A stretch of 64,000 nt of DNA, taken from assembly GCA_934378145.1 (NCBI GenBank), contig CAKXXW010000007.1, positions 1-64,000 on the forward strand. Reading direction: 5' to 3'. Made by a program: the position numbers and the translations under genes. Source of the DNA: an uncultured Eubacteriales bacterium. Lineage in GTDB: Bacteria; Bacillota; Clostridia; Oscillospirales; CAG-272. Within the stretch, counting starts at the first letter, position 1. The number at the start of each line of letters is the position of its first letter. Shown here piece by piece: positions 34,199 to 42,028 of this stretch. Under the pieces are notes generated by a model. It did not search any database and had not been told where the DNA came from. It saw nothing but the letters and a program-made list of their open reading frames with translations.

Positions 34199-34285
34199 AT
34201 TTAACTGTATGGACGGACGACCGGCGCACCCTCTCAGGTGTCGGGCGTGATACAGACACAAGATCTTTCGGGGGAGGTGAAAATT

Positions 34286-34549
34286 TTGCCGAATATCAAA
34301 TCCGCGAAAAAGCGCGTAAAGGTCATCAAAACAAAGACTCTTCGCAACAAGATGTTCCGTTCGGAGCTGAAGACTTCCGTAAAGAAGTTTGAGGCTGCCG
34401 TCGTTTCGGGTGACAAGGCGAAGGCTACCGAGACTTATACCGCAGCCGTAAAGAAACTCGATCAGGCTGCCGCTCACGGTATCATCCACAAGAACAATGC
34501 CGCTCACAAGAAGAGCCATCTCACAAAGAAGCTCAACGCAATGCAGTGA
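34286..34549 (+). CDS. rpsT: 30S ribosomal protein S20, TTG start
   Basis: 87 residues, the usual S20 length, beginning (M)PNIKSAKKRVKVIKTKTLRN. The start is the TTG at 34286-34288, because GGGGGAGGTG lies directly upstream and all homologues begin with PNIKSAKKR; an ATG 16 codons earlier would put the ribosome binding site inside the gene. S20 binds the 5' domain of 16S rRNA. A UUG start is also used by E. coli rpsT, where it is part of feedback control; the same may hold here. Transcribed alone, with its own terminator. Confidence 0.96.
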   Translation: MPNIKSAKKRVKVIKTKTLRNKMFRSELKTSVKKFEAAVVSGDKAKATETYTAAVKKLDQAAAHGIIHKNNAAHKKSHLTKKLNAMQ

Positions 34550-34592
34550 TCTGCGGAGCTTTTGCAGTCGACCCGCTGCATAAGCTTCAAAA

Positions 34593-34635
34593 AATAAAAG
34601 CCGTTTGCGGATCCCGCGAACGGCTTTTATTTTTG
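34593..34635 (+). terminator. Intrinsic terminator of rpsT
   Basis: AAAAGCCGTTTGCGG pairs with CCGCGAACGGCTTTT, followed by ATTTTTG. Confidence 0.9.
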
Positions 34636-34669
34636 CCCGAAAAGAAAACGGCATTTTTTCCGAAACATA

Positions 34670-34698
34670 TTGCAAAAAAGAAAAAAGTGTGATAAACT
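34670..34698 (+). promoter_or_regulatory. Promoter of the candidate small RNA
   Basis: TTGCAA (34670-34675), 17-base spacer, TAAACT (34693-34698). The predicted start, near 34704, is exactly where the left arm of the long hairpin begins. Confidence 0.65.
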
Positions 34699-34702
34699 TA
34701 TC

Positions 34703-34920
34703 TTGCCACACAATTGAATCAACAGTACACGGGATACCTCTCTTTTTTCATGGGAGTAGTATACTCTTTTTCTGTCATACAAAAAATGAATTTGGCAAAA
34801 ACGCAAATTCCGTTTTCGTATGACAAGGAAGAGTATCCTTTTCTGTTGAAATTGTGTGGCAACAATAGGAGTTTGCATTTTTCGGTGTGGCTCCTGTTGG
34901 AGTCACACTTTTTTATTTTT
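34703..34920 (+). ncRNA. Candidate rod-shaped small RNA, possibly 6S-like
   Basis: The 5' end TTGCCACACAATT pairs with AATTGTGTGGCAA ending at 34862; after a small bulge CAACAG pairs with CTGTTG. A large internal loop on the 5' side (about 33 bases) follows, then a terminal stem of about 19 pairs (ATACTCTTTTT / AAGAGTAT and TGTCATAC / GTATGACA), tipped by GAATTTG / CAAATTC. A separate terminator GTGTGGCTCC / GGAGTCACAC plus TTTTTT ends at 34920. Promoter, rod shape with central asymmetric bubble and a length near 200 nt resemble 6S RNA. No reading frame of note. It could also be a folded MITE remnant. Confidence 0.5.
34885..34920 (+). terminator. Intrinsic terminator of the candidate small RNA
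   Basis: GTGTGGCTCC, TGTT loop, GGAGTCACAC, then TTTTTTATTTTT. One G-U pair in a 10-bp stem. The stretch 34921-35106 beyond it is AT-rich and shows only the next gene's ribosome binding site. Confidence 0.85.
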
Positions 34921-35106
34921 CAACAAAGGAGAAGAAAAGAGGTAGCACAAAATGATTTATGTATAAAAATAATCATCGGACTTCTTATTGTATATTCATC
35001 TAAGAAATACCGGCGGCAAGAAAAGCCCCGCCCGACGATAGAGCAGAAGACTATATGCAAGAGAGAAAAAGTGTGGCAATACAATATTTTATGGAGAGAA
35101 TAAATT

Positions 35107-35943
35107 ATGAAAGAGACAGATCTCAAGGTTTCATATGCAATTTCAAGCTACACCATATTTTACACAGCAATATGTGCAATACTGACTTTAGCAGGATTTA
35201 TCGTCAGCACCTTAATGTATGCAAACAGTAACATATTATTGCTTCTTAGCTTTTTTTCCATGATTGTAACCATATCTCTCACCATTACTCTAGGGACATG
35301 CCCCGCTCGAATAATACCGACTATTGTCGCTTGTCTTTTCTCTAGTATAACTTTCTTTGCCAATTTAGAATATTTGTCATTCAACCCCGCCGTTTGGGCG
35401 TTGCTTATTGTGCCTTGCCTTCAAATTGTATGCATTGTATTGCTCGCATCAGATGATATTATCTCAGTTACCGATAAGAGAGTGATACAAACCTGCTTCT
35501 TCGGCCACATTGAAAAAAGTATAAGTAACAGTGAAATCAATTATATCGAAATCGGATTATTCAATACGATAAAAGTCCGAACATCATCAGGGGGACTTTT
35601 TCTTGTTAATGTTGCCGAATTACATGCAATTTTGGAAACGATAAAAGACAGGCGTTATTTGCAAACAGAGCCATTGAATACGGACCGTGAAGAGGTTCAA
35701 AAGCCAAAAAATAATGCCACTGAACATTCTGAAACATTGACGATATCCAAAGATAAAAATCCTTTAGATCACGAATTGGATGAAAAAGTAAAATACGACA
35801 AAGCGAAATATACACAGACAGAAGATTTCGTTATTGTCCAATGTCCTCATTGCGGTGAAAAACTTACATACAGCAAGAAAGTATTTCAGACCGAGTCACC
35901 ACTCCATTGCCCATTTTGCCAAAAAGAATTCAAGCTTCAATAA
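35107..35943 (+). CDS. AT-rich island gene: membrane protein with C-terminal zinc ribbon
   Basis: 278 residues, GGAGAG before the ATG. Four hydrophobic helices fill the first about 120 residues. A segment with DDIISVTDKRVIQTCFFG then looks like a bacterial PH-like domain. A polar linker rich in Lys/Glu/Asn follows, and the C-terminus is a zinc ribbon with CPHC (246-249) and CPFC (268-271). The gene and the DNA before it are visibly richer in A+T than all neighbours, with codons such as ATA, TTA and AAA that the other genes avoid. Recent acquisition is likely. Function unknown. Confidence 0.75.
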   Translation: MKETDLKVSYAISSYTIFYTAICAILTLAGFIVSTLMYANSNILLLLSFFSMIVTISLTITLGTCPARIIPTIVACLFSSITFFANLEYLSFNPAVWALLIVPCLQIVCIVLLASDDIISVTDKRVIQTCFFGHIEKSISNSEINYIEIGLFNTIKVRTSSGGLFLVNVAELHAILETIKDRRYLQTEPLNTDREEVQKPKNNATEHSETLTISKDKNPLDHELDEKVKYDKAKYTQTEDFVIVQCPHCGEKLTYSKKVFQTESPLHCPFCQKEFKLQ

Positions 35944-35945
35944 AG

Positions 35946-35978
35946 TCAGCCGACCCGAATGGGTCGGCTACTTTATTT
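35946..35978. terminator. Bidirectional terminator between the island gene and asd
   Basis: AGCCGACCC, GAAT loop, GGGTCGGCT, with TAAAGT before and ACTTTATTT after. It serves the plus-strand gene and the minus-strand asd gene. Confidence 0.85.
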
Positions 35979-37048
35979 CAGTCAAGATACCCGAGCCTGT
36001 AAAGCAGCTCAGCGTTGAGAAGTGCGCCGCCGGCGGCTCCGCGGAGAGTGTTGTGCGAAAGTCCGATAAACTTTATTCCCTTCTCTCCGTCCTTTTTGAG
36101 CCTCCCCGCCGAGATCCCCATCCCGCGGTATAGCCCGCGGTCAAGGACGCACTGCGGGCGATCCTCTTCATTATAATATGTAATGAAATGCTCGGGCGCG
36201 CTCGGCAGGGAAAGCTCCTGCGGCAGTCCGCGAAGGCTCTCCCATAAACCCTTGACAAGATCAAGGTCGGGCGCCGCGCCCGAAAAGGTAACGAACACCG
36301 ACGCCGTGTGACCGTCGCTGACCGGGACCCGAATACACCTTGCCGAGATGTCCGGCGCAGATGCGGGAACGATTTGTCCTCCTTCGACCTTCCCGAGGAT
36401 CTTGAGCGGCTCGCGCTCGCTCTTCTCCTCTTCTCCGGCGATGAAGGGAATGACATTGCCCCGCATCTCGCGCCAATCCTCAAGGGTCCGCCCCGCGCCC
36501 GAGACCGCCTGAAGGGTCGTCACGAAGACCTTCTCTATTCCGTACCCGATAAGGGGATAAAGCATCGGCAGATAGCTCTGCACCGAGCAGTTGGGCTTCA
36601 CCGCGATGAAGCCGCGGCGGGTGCCGAGCCTTTTTTTCTGAGCTTCTATCACACAAAAATGTCCGGCGTTGATCTCCGGAATGACCATAGGCACATCGGG
36701 CGTCCCGCGGTTCGCGCTGTTGTTTGAGATGACCGGAAGCTCGGCGCGCGCGTATGACTCCTCGAGCGCGAGAGTCTCCTCCCGGGGAAGATTCGTCGCG
36801 CAGAAGACAACGGAGCAAAGCTCCGCCATTTTCCGCGTGTCGGCGGCGTCGATGACCCTCATATCACCGAAAATGCCGGCATCTCCCCTGCCTCCGAGAG
36901 CCTCGCGGTAGGTCTTCCCCGCGCTCCTCGGCGAGGCTGCAAGCGCCGCGACCTCGAAATACGGATGATCGGCAAGCAGCGACAGAAAGCGCCTCCCGAC
37001 CGTACCGGTCGCGCCGATGACACCGACCCTGATCTTTTCCTTTTCCAT
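35978..37048 (-). CDS. asd: Aspartate-semialdehyde dehydrogenase
   Basis: 356 residues. The NADP motif is VGVIGATGTVGRRFL and the catalytic cysteine lies in VKPNCSVQSYLPML; a conserved basic motif (RCIRVPVSDGHTASVFV) follows. The insertion pattern matches the longer archaeal/fungal-type Asd branch rather than the proteobacterial type. It makes aspartate semialdehyde for lysine, threonine, methionine and peptidoglycan diaminopimelate. No lysC or dapA is adjacent. AAGGAGGAC precedes the ATG. Its upstream region runs straight into repeat copy C, so its promoter must lie in or next to the repeat. Confidence 0.95.
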   Translation of the reverse strand: MEKEKIRVGVIGATGTVGRRFLSLLADHPYFEVAALAASPRSAGKTYREALGGRGDAGIFGDMRVIDAADTRKMAELCSVVFCATNLPREETLALEESYARAELPVISNNSANRGTPDVPMVIPEINAGHFCVIEAQKKRLGTRRGFIAVKPNCSVQSYLPMLYPLIGYGIEKVFVTTLQAVSGAGRTLEDWREMRGNVIPFIAGEEEKSEREPLKILGKVEGGQIVPASAPDISARCIRVPVSDGHTASVFVTFSGAAPDLDLVKGLWESLRGLPQELSLPSAPEHFITYYNEEDRPQCVLDRGLYRGMGISAGRLKKDGEKGIKFIGLSHNTLRGAAGGALLNAELLYRLGYLD

Positions 37049-37118
37049 AATGTCCTCCTTCCGGGGAGCGAAGTCCCCTCGGAAGCATCATATTCCGGAA
37101 ACAGAAAAAGGTTCCTGC

Positions 37119-37385
37119 GGAGACGGGAGATGCGACGAAGGACGCGGGGGCTTTCTTGAAAGAAAGCCCCCTGCACCCCAAAGAACTTGTTGGAAGGTTA
37201 TGGAAGTAACGCTTTGTCTCGGGGCATTTTGCCTACGGCAAAACTATGGTGGATTTTTGCCGAGGACTCAAGGGTATGCAAGCATCCCCTTCTCGCCCTC
37301 GGGCAAAATCCACCGAAATTTTCCCCCGCGGGGGAAAATTCTGTCCCGAGACAAGAGGTTAAACCGTTTGACCTTAAGGTGAAGC
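37119..37385 (-). repeat. Cloverleaf-type structured repeat, copy C (subtype I)
   Basis: Reverse orientation. Folded core 37354-37214, closing stem TTGTCTCGGG / CCCGAGACAA (10 bp). Arm 1 is AATTTTCCCCC / GGGGGAAAATT. Arm 2 is of subtype I with the GGGATGC-GCATACCC tip. Arm 3 is TTTTGCC-GTA-GGCAAAA. The trailing hairpin GGGGGCTTTC / GAAAGCCCCC lies at 37146-37171. It points toward the asd start codon and stands head to head with copy D. Confidence 0.85.
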
Positions 37386-37426
37386 TCACTTACAGGACGA
37401 ACGCACGGTTAAACCGATGCCCCCTA

Positions 37427-37495
37427 AAAGTGAAGACCTCGCTCTAACGATGCCTTTTTGAAGGCATTGCCACGGGTAAGGTCTTCACTTTTAGC
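37427..37495. repeat. Long hairpin module with AGTGAAGACCT arms, copy 2
   Basis: AGTGAAGACCT pairs perfectly with AGGTCTTCACT; the inner part keeps ATGCCTT / AAGGCAT. It sits between copies C and D and corresponds to 14111-14173. Confidence 0.75.
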
Positions 37496-37765
37496 TTAAG
37501 CGCTTTTATCTCTTTTCTCGCGACAGAATTTCACCCCGCGGGGTGAAATTCCGGTGGTTTTTTGGGAAAGGTCTGAAGAAAGGCTGCTTGCAGACTTTTG
37601 AAGACCTTTCCCAAAAAGACACCTTAGTTTTGCCGTAGGCAAAATGCCGCGAGACAAGTCTTTACTCCTATAATTCGCCGGCAAGTTCTTTGAGGGGTGT
37701 GGGGAACTTTCTTCCAAGAAAGTTCCCTGAGTCTCCCGTATCCCCCGCGTATCCCCCGTTGTACT
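37490..37765 (+). repeat. Cloverleaf-type structured repeat, copy D (subtype II)
   Basis: Folded core 37513-37657. The closing stem TTTTCTCG / CGAGACAA has one mismatch. Arm 1 is GAATTTCACCCC / GGGGTGAAATTC. Arm 2 is TTTTGGGAAAGGTCT / GACCTTTCCCAAAA; compared with copy B, A-T became G-C on both sides. Arm 3 is TTTTGCC-GTA-GGCAAAA. The trailing hairpin GGGAACTTTCTT / AAGAAAGTTCCC (37702-37727) and CGTATCCCCC units follow. A further hairpin GGGGAATCTTC / GAAGATCCCC lies at 37781-37810, just before the stop of the next minus-strand gene. Confidence 0.85.
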
Positions 37766-37837
37766 CCTGCAACGGAAAAAGGGGAATCTTCCCGAAAGAA
37801 GATCCCCCACAAAAATATTTTCCTTTATGTTGCCGTA

Positions 37838-39097
37838 TTACTCGCCGAGCATATAATCGACCGCGTGCATCACGCCGAGCTTGCCGTACTCATACGACAG
37901 TCCGCCCTGCATATACGATGTATAGGGCGGCTTCAGCGGTCCGTCGCAGGACAGCTCGATGGTCGAGCCTACGGTAAACGAGCCGCCCGCCATGATCTCC
38001 TCATCCTCGTATCCGGGCATAGCGTCGGGCTGAGGCTCGACATAGGACTCTATCGGCGAGCCTTTCTGAAGCCCGCGGCAGAACTTTATCAGGTTGTCCG
38101 CGCTGCCGAGGTCGACCGTCTGGACTATATCCGTCCTCCTGTCATCATACCTCGGGTCAATGCCGCAAAAGCCCGCAAGCTCAAGCAGGCGCGAGGCGAA
38201 TATCATCGACTTTATCGCCATCCTCGTCACCGACGGCGCCATGAAAAGTCCCTTATACAGCGAGGAGAGCTGATTGAGATTCGCGCCGAGATCCTTGCCG
38301 ATGCAGGGTGAGGTCAGCCTCTCGGCTACGTCGTTTATGAGATCTTTCCTTCCGACGCAGTAAGCTCCGCTGACGGCGATACCCGCGCCGGGATTCTTCA
38401 TCATCGAGCCTACGGCAACATCGGCGCCGACATGGGTCGGCTCAAGCTCCTCGGTGAACTCTCCGTAGCAGTTGTCGACGAAGACTATCGCCTCGGGCGC
38501 GACGCGCTTCACGAGCGAGATCGCCTTCTCTATCTTGTCTATGGTGAGGCTCTTGCGCGCGGCATATCCCTTGCTTCTCTGGATATGGACGAGCTTCACT
38601 CCGCCCTTTTTCAGCCTCTCCTCTATCGCGGGAAGGTCAAATTCGCTGTTCACAAGCTCGATAGCCTCGTATTTTACGCCGTTTGCCATAAGCGAATTGC
38701 GGCTGCCCCCCGTGATGCCGATGACGCTCTTCAGAGTGTCGTAAGGCTCGCCCGAGATGCAGAGCATCGTGTCGCCGTATTTGAGAAGCCCGCTCATCGC
38801 GATATAGAGCGCGTGAGTTCCCGACATGAACTGGATGCGCACAAGCGCGTCCTCCGTGCCGAAAATGTCCGAGTAGATCCGCTCGAGCTTGTCGCGCCCG
38901 CCATCGTAGAAGCCGTAGCCCGTTATCTCCATAAAGTCGGAGGTCGAAACTCTCTCCTTCTGGAACGCCTGAAGCACCTCGGCGCTTCTCTTGAGGCATA
39001 TCTCATCGGTCCTCGCAAACATCTCCGCGCAATCCTTCTCCGCGCGAAGGGCAAGCTCGACCGTCTTTTCTCCGAATTCGTAACCGCAGTAATTCAT
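37838..39097 (-). CDS. Aluminium-resistance/methionine gamma-lyase family PLP protein
   Basis: 419 residues. The PLP-binding lysine is in VGSMMKNPGAGIAVSGAY, preceded by VFVDNCYGEFTEELEP with the conserved Asp. The N-terminal part (ITGYGFYDGGRDKLERIYSD IFG) is typical of the family first called aluminium resistance protein, now grouped with Cys/Met metabolism enzymes. The real reaction is uncertain; a C-S lyase activity on a sulfur amino acid is likely. It is the last gene of the ychF-trmB-truB operon, 23 bases after truB, and ends near repeat copy D. Confidence 0.9.
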   Translation of the reverse strand: MNYCGYEFGEKTVELALRAEKDCAEMFARTDEICLKRSAEVLQAFQKERVSTSDFMEITGYGFYDGGRDKLERIYSDIFGTEDALVRIQFMSGTHALYIAMSGLLKYGDTMLCISGEPYDTLKSVIGITGGSRNSLMANGVKYEAIELVNSEFDLPAIEERLKKGGVKLVHIQRSKGYAARKSLTIDKIEKAISLVKRVAPEAIVFVDNCYGEFTEELEPTHVGADVAVGSMMKNPGAGIAVSGAYCVGRKDLINDVAERLTSPCIGKDLGANLNQLSSLYKGLFMAPSVTRMAIKSMIFASRLLELAGFCGIDPRYDDRRTDIVQTVDLGSADNLIKFCRGLQKGSPIESYVEPQPDAMPGYEDEEIMAGGSFTVGSTIELSCDGPLKPPYTSYMQGGLSYEYGKLGVMHAVDYMLGE

Positions 39098-39120
39098 TTT
39101 TTCTTATTCTTCCTTTTTAT

Positions 39121-40032
39121 TTATAATTCAAACAATTTCACAGTCTTCACCGCGCTGCCGTCGGGATAGTCCCTGACCTCGCCGAGCGCGAAAAAGCCGT
39201 TTTTCCCCGATATGCGGAGCCTCTCTCCGACCGGAAAAGCCGTCCCGATCTTCTTCTGATATATCTCGCACCCCGAGCGGCAGAGCCTCTCGTAAAAGGG
39301 CGCGAGCTTCAGCTCGGGAAGGTCGCAGAAAAGTGACTCAACGGGGCGCAGGCAGGCAAGCCTTTCCTCTTCGGTCATAGTCCCGAGAGTTTCAACAGTG
39401 AAGCTCTCCGAGATGTCAAAGCCCCCGCAAAGCCTTCGTTCGAGCGACGCCATGGCGCCCCCGCAGCCGAGAGCAGCGCCTATATCGGCACAAAGCGTCC
39501 TGATATAGGTCCCGCCCGAACATTCGGCGTCAAGAATGTATTCGTCGCTCCTGTCCGTCGGGGTAATGTCAAGGGAAAATACCCTGACCTTCCTTGCCTC
39601 GCGCTCGACCTCGATGCCCTGCCGCGCGAGGTCGACGAGCTTTCTTCCCCCGACCTTTATCGCGCTGTACATCGGAGGCACCTGCGCGATCTCTCCGACA
39701 AAGGTGCGGCAGACCTCTTCGACTCTTTCTCGCGTCGGAAGCTCATCGCACCGGGACAGCACTTTTCCCGTAGTGTCCTCGGTATCTGTCGTCAGCCCGA
39801 GCCGCAGGGTCGCACGATAGCGCTTCCTGTCGTTCACGATAAGGTCGGCAGCCTTCGCCGCCCGTCCGAGCAGAACGACGAGAACGCCCGTCGCCATCGG
39901 ATCGAGCGTCCCCGTGTGTCCGACCCGACGGGTGCCGTACAGCCGCCGGATCATATTCACGATGTCGAGCGAGGTGCAGCCCGCGTGCTTGTCTACCGGA
40001 AGCACACCGCATATCTCTTTCTTTTCGTCCAT
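39121..40032 (-). CDS. truB: tRNA pseudouridine-55 synthase
   Basis: 303 residues from the ATG at 40032, which overlaps the trmB stop as TGATG; a GTG five codons earlier is possible. The opening GVLPVDKHAGCTSLDIVN and the catalytic-aspartate motif VGHTGTLDPMATGVL are diagnostic. A C-terminal PUA-like part follows (RLRISGKNGFFALGEV). It makes the universal pseudouridine in the T loop. Confidence 0.97.
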   Translation of the reverse strand: MDEKKEICGVLPVDKHAGCTSLDIVNMIRRLYGTRRVGHTGTLDPMATGVLVVLLGRAAKAADLIVNDRKRYRATLRLGLTTDTEDTTGKVLSRCDELPTRERVEEVCRTFVGEIAQVPPMYSAIKVGGRKLVDLARQGIEVEREARKVRVFSLDITPTDRSDEYILDAECSGGTYIRTLCADIGAALGCGGAMASLERRLCGGFDISESFTVETLGTMTEEERLACLRPVESLFCDLPELKLAPFYERLCRSGCEIYQKKIGTAFPVGERLRISGKNGFFALGEVRDYPDGSAVKTVKLFEL

Positions 40033-40673
40033 CAGAAGCGCACCCACGCCGAGTATATCGGCATCCCCTTCGCAGAGAACTGCGCCTCGTATTCGGTGAC
40101 GACATTTTCGGCGGCATAAGGCGAATTGTGCAGGTCGCGCGTCGTCATCACGATATCAAGTCCCGCCGCCGCGAACTGTTCGAGGGAAAATTCAAAGAGT
40201 CCCTCTTTGTCGGTCTTCTGCCTGAGCATCCCGCCCGGGACGAGGAGCTTTCTGTATATCTCGAGGAAGGAGGCATATGTAAGCCTTCTCTTGTAATATC
40301 CCGACTTCGGCCACGGGTCGGAAAAGTTCAGGTATATGCAGGAAACGCTGTGTTCGGGGAAATACTCCCCGAGAGCCGAGGCATCGGCTATCATAAAGCG
40401 GAGGTTGTCGGGGCGGCTGCACACGCTCGACTTCGCCTTCTCGAGTGCAAGGCAGGCGGCATCAGAATACTTTTCGACCGCGACAAGGTTTATCCCCTGC
40501 TCTTTTGCGGTCAGTCCGCAGGCAAAGCCGCCCTTGCCGCAGCCTATCTCAAGGCAGAGCGGGCGCTCAGCGGTAAAATATTCCCGTATGTCCTTTTCGG
40601 GCGGCGAGGGGATGAGCAGGTCGGCACAGGCGGCGATACGCTCGGCGCCGTGCTTCTTTTTACGCATCCTCAT
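40032..40673 (-). CDS. trmB: tRNA (guanine-46-N7)-methyltransferase
   Basis: 213 residues. The S-adenosylmethionine motif is PLCLEIGCGKGGFACGL; the family signature is YLNFSDPWPKSGYYKRRL; the C-terminal TEYEAQFSAKGMPIYSAWVRF completes it. Its ATG overlaps the ychF stop codon by 4 bases, and its own stop overlaps the truB start, so the three genes are translationally linked. Confidence 0.97.
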   Translation of the reverse strand: MRMRKKKHGAERIAACADLLIPSPPEKDIREYFTAERPLCLEIGCGKGGFACGLTAKEQGINLVAVEKYSDAACLALEKAKSSVCSRPDNLRFMIADASALGEYFPEHSVSCIYLNFSDPWPKSGYYKRRLTYASFLEIYRKLLVPGGMLRQKTDKEGLFEFSLEQFAAAGLDIVMTTRDLHNSPYAAENVVTEYEAQFSAKGMPIYSAWVRF

Positions 40674-41764
40674 ACATTGAACCTGAAGACGACGATGTCG
40701 CCGTCGCGCATGACATAGTCCTTGCCCTCCGAGCGCACGAGTCCCTTCTCCTTCGCCACGGTCATACTGCCGCTCGCGATAAGGTCGTCGTACGAGATGA
40801 CCTCGGCGCGTATGAATCCGCGCTCAAAGTCGGAATGTATCTTGCCGGCAGCCTGAGGCGCCTTCATGCCCTTCTTTATCGTCCATGCGCGTACCTCCTT
40901 CGGTCCCGCGGTAAGGAAGCTGCAAAGCCCGAGCAGAGAGTAGCTCTCCTTTATCAGCCGGTCAAGTCCCGATTCCTTTATTCCGAGGTCGTCAAGGAAC
41001 ATCTGCTTCTCGTCGTCCTCCATAGCGGCAATCTCCGCCTCTATCGAGGCACAGACCGGAATTATGCCCGCGCCCTCTTTTCCTGCCTCCTCGCGAAGCG
41101 CCGTATAGTATCTGTTCCCCTCGGGCTCGGTACCGACCTCGTCCTCCGGTATGTTCGCAGCGTAGATGACCGGTTTTAGGGTAAGGAGCGTCGACTCGGC
41201 AAGGAGCTTTCTCTCGTCCTCGGTCATCTCGACAGCCCTCGCCGGTGTTCCGTCCGACAGCGCTGCGCTGACCCTCTCGAGCAGCTCAAGCTCGGAAGCG
41301 AGCGTGCGGTCGCCCTTCATAGCCTTTCTCACCCTGTCGATGCGGCGGTCGAGCATCTCTATATCGGCAAGGATCAGCTCGGTGTTGACGACGCCGGCGT
41401 CGTTCACGGGGTCGACCCTGCCGTCGACATGGATTATGTTCTGATTGTCAAAGCAGCGGACGACATGTATTATCGCGTCGACCTCACGGATATGCGACAG
41501 GAACTTGTTTCCGAGTCCCTCGCCCTGCGACGCCCCCTTCACAAGTCCCGCAATATCAACAAATTCTATCACTGCGGGCGTGTACTTTTCGGGATGATAC
41601 ATCTCCGCCAGCACATCGAGCCTTCTGTCCGGAACGGCAACGACTCCGACATTCGGCTCTATCGTGCAGAACGGGTAGTTCGCCGACTCCGCCCCCGCAT
41701 TCGTCAGGGCATTGAAAAGCGTACTCTTTCCGACATTCGGAAGTCCTACTATACCGAGCTTCAT
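40670..41764 (-). CDS. ychF: Ribosome-associated ATPase YchF/OLA1
   Basis: 364 residues from the ATG at 41764 with GGAGGT upstream; an in-frame start 8 codons earlier overlaps that site. P-loop GLPNVGKSTLFN, switch region FVDIAGLVKGASQGEGLGNK, the NVxE-type YAANIPED region and a C-terminal TGS-like domain (LCSFLTAGPKEVRAWTIKKG). This Obg-family protein prefers ATP and helps in stress response and ribosome quality. First gene of a four-gene operon. Confidence 0.97.
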   Translation of the reverse strand: MKLGIVGLPNVGKSTLFNALTNAGAESANYPFCTIEPNVGVVAVPDRRLDVLAEMYHPEKYTPAVIEFVDIAGLVKGASQGEGLGNKFLSHIREVDAIIHVVRCFDNQNIIHVDGRVDPVNDAGVVNTELILADIEMLDRRIDRVRKAMKGDRTLASELELLERVSAALSDGTPARAVEMTEDERKLLAESTLLTLKPVIYAANIPEDEVGTEPEGNRYYTALREEAGKEGAGIIPVCASIEAEIAAMEDDEKQMFLDDLGIKESGLDRLIKESYSLLGLCSFLTAGPKEVRAWTIKKGMKAPQAAGKIHSDFERGFIRAEVISYDDLIASGSMTVAKEKGLVRSEGKDYVMRDGDIVVFRFNV

Positions 41765-41822
41765 AAATCTACCTCCGCCTTCACACAAAGGTGAAGACCT
41801 CTTTCTCTTTTATAATGGTTCT

Positions 41823-41851
41823 ATTATATACCTTTTGAAGGCTTTTGGCAA
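41823..41851 (-). promoter_or_regulatory. Promoter of the ychF-trmB-truB operon
   Basis: TTGCCA (41851-41846), 17-base spacer, TATAAT (41828-41823). Confidence 0.8.
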
Positions 41852-41889
41852 GCGGAAAATAAATATTTGAATTATTTCTTCAAAAACCC

Positions 41890-41918
41890 TTTTCAAAACG
41901 CGGAATGTGTGCTATAAT
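41890..41918 (+). promoter_or_regulatory. Promoter of the two-component/HtrA operon
   Basis: TTTTCA (41890-41895), 17-base spacer, TATAAT (41913-41918) with an extended TGC before the -10 box. The leader is about 100 bases. Confidence 0.65.
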
Positions 41919-42028
41919 GTGAATATATGGGAGAATTCCAATTGAATGCGTAAATTTTCACTCCGTTTTCACATGGTTTCCCCGAAGGTATTTTAAAATT
42001 ATTGTAAATACAACTACAGGAGGTCAAT

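Noticed and set aside
34703..34862. Inverted repeat as ends of an insertion sequence
   Set aside because: No transposase lies between the arms (160 bases in total), and the promoter and terminator fit a small RNA gene better, though a MITE remains possible.
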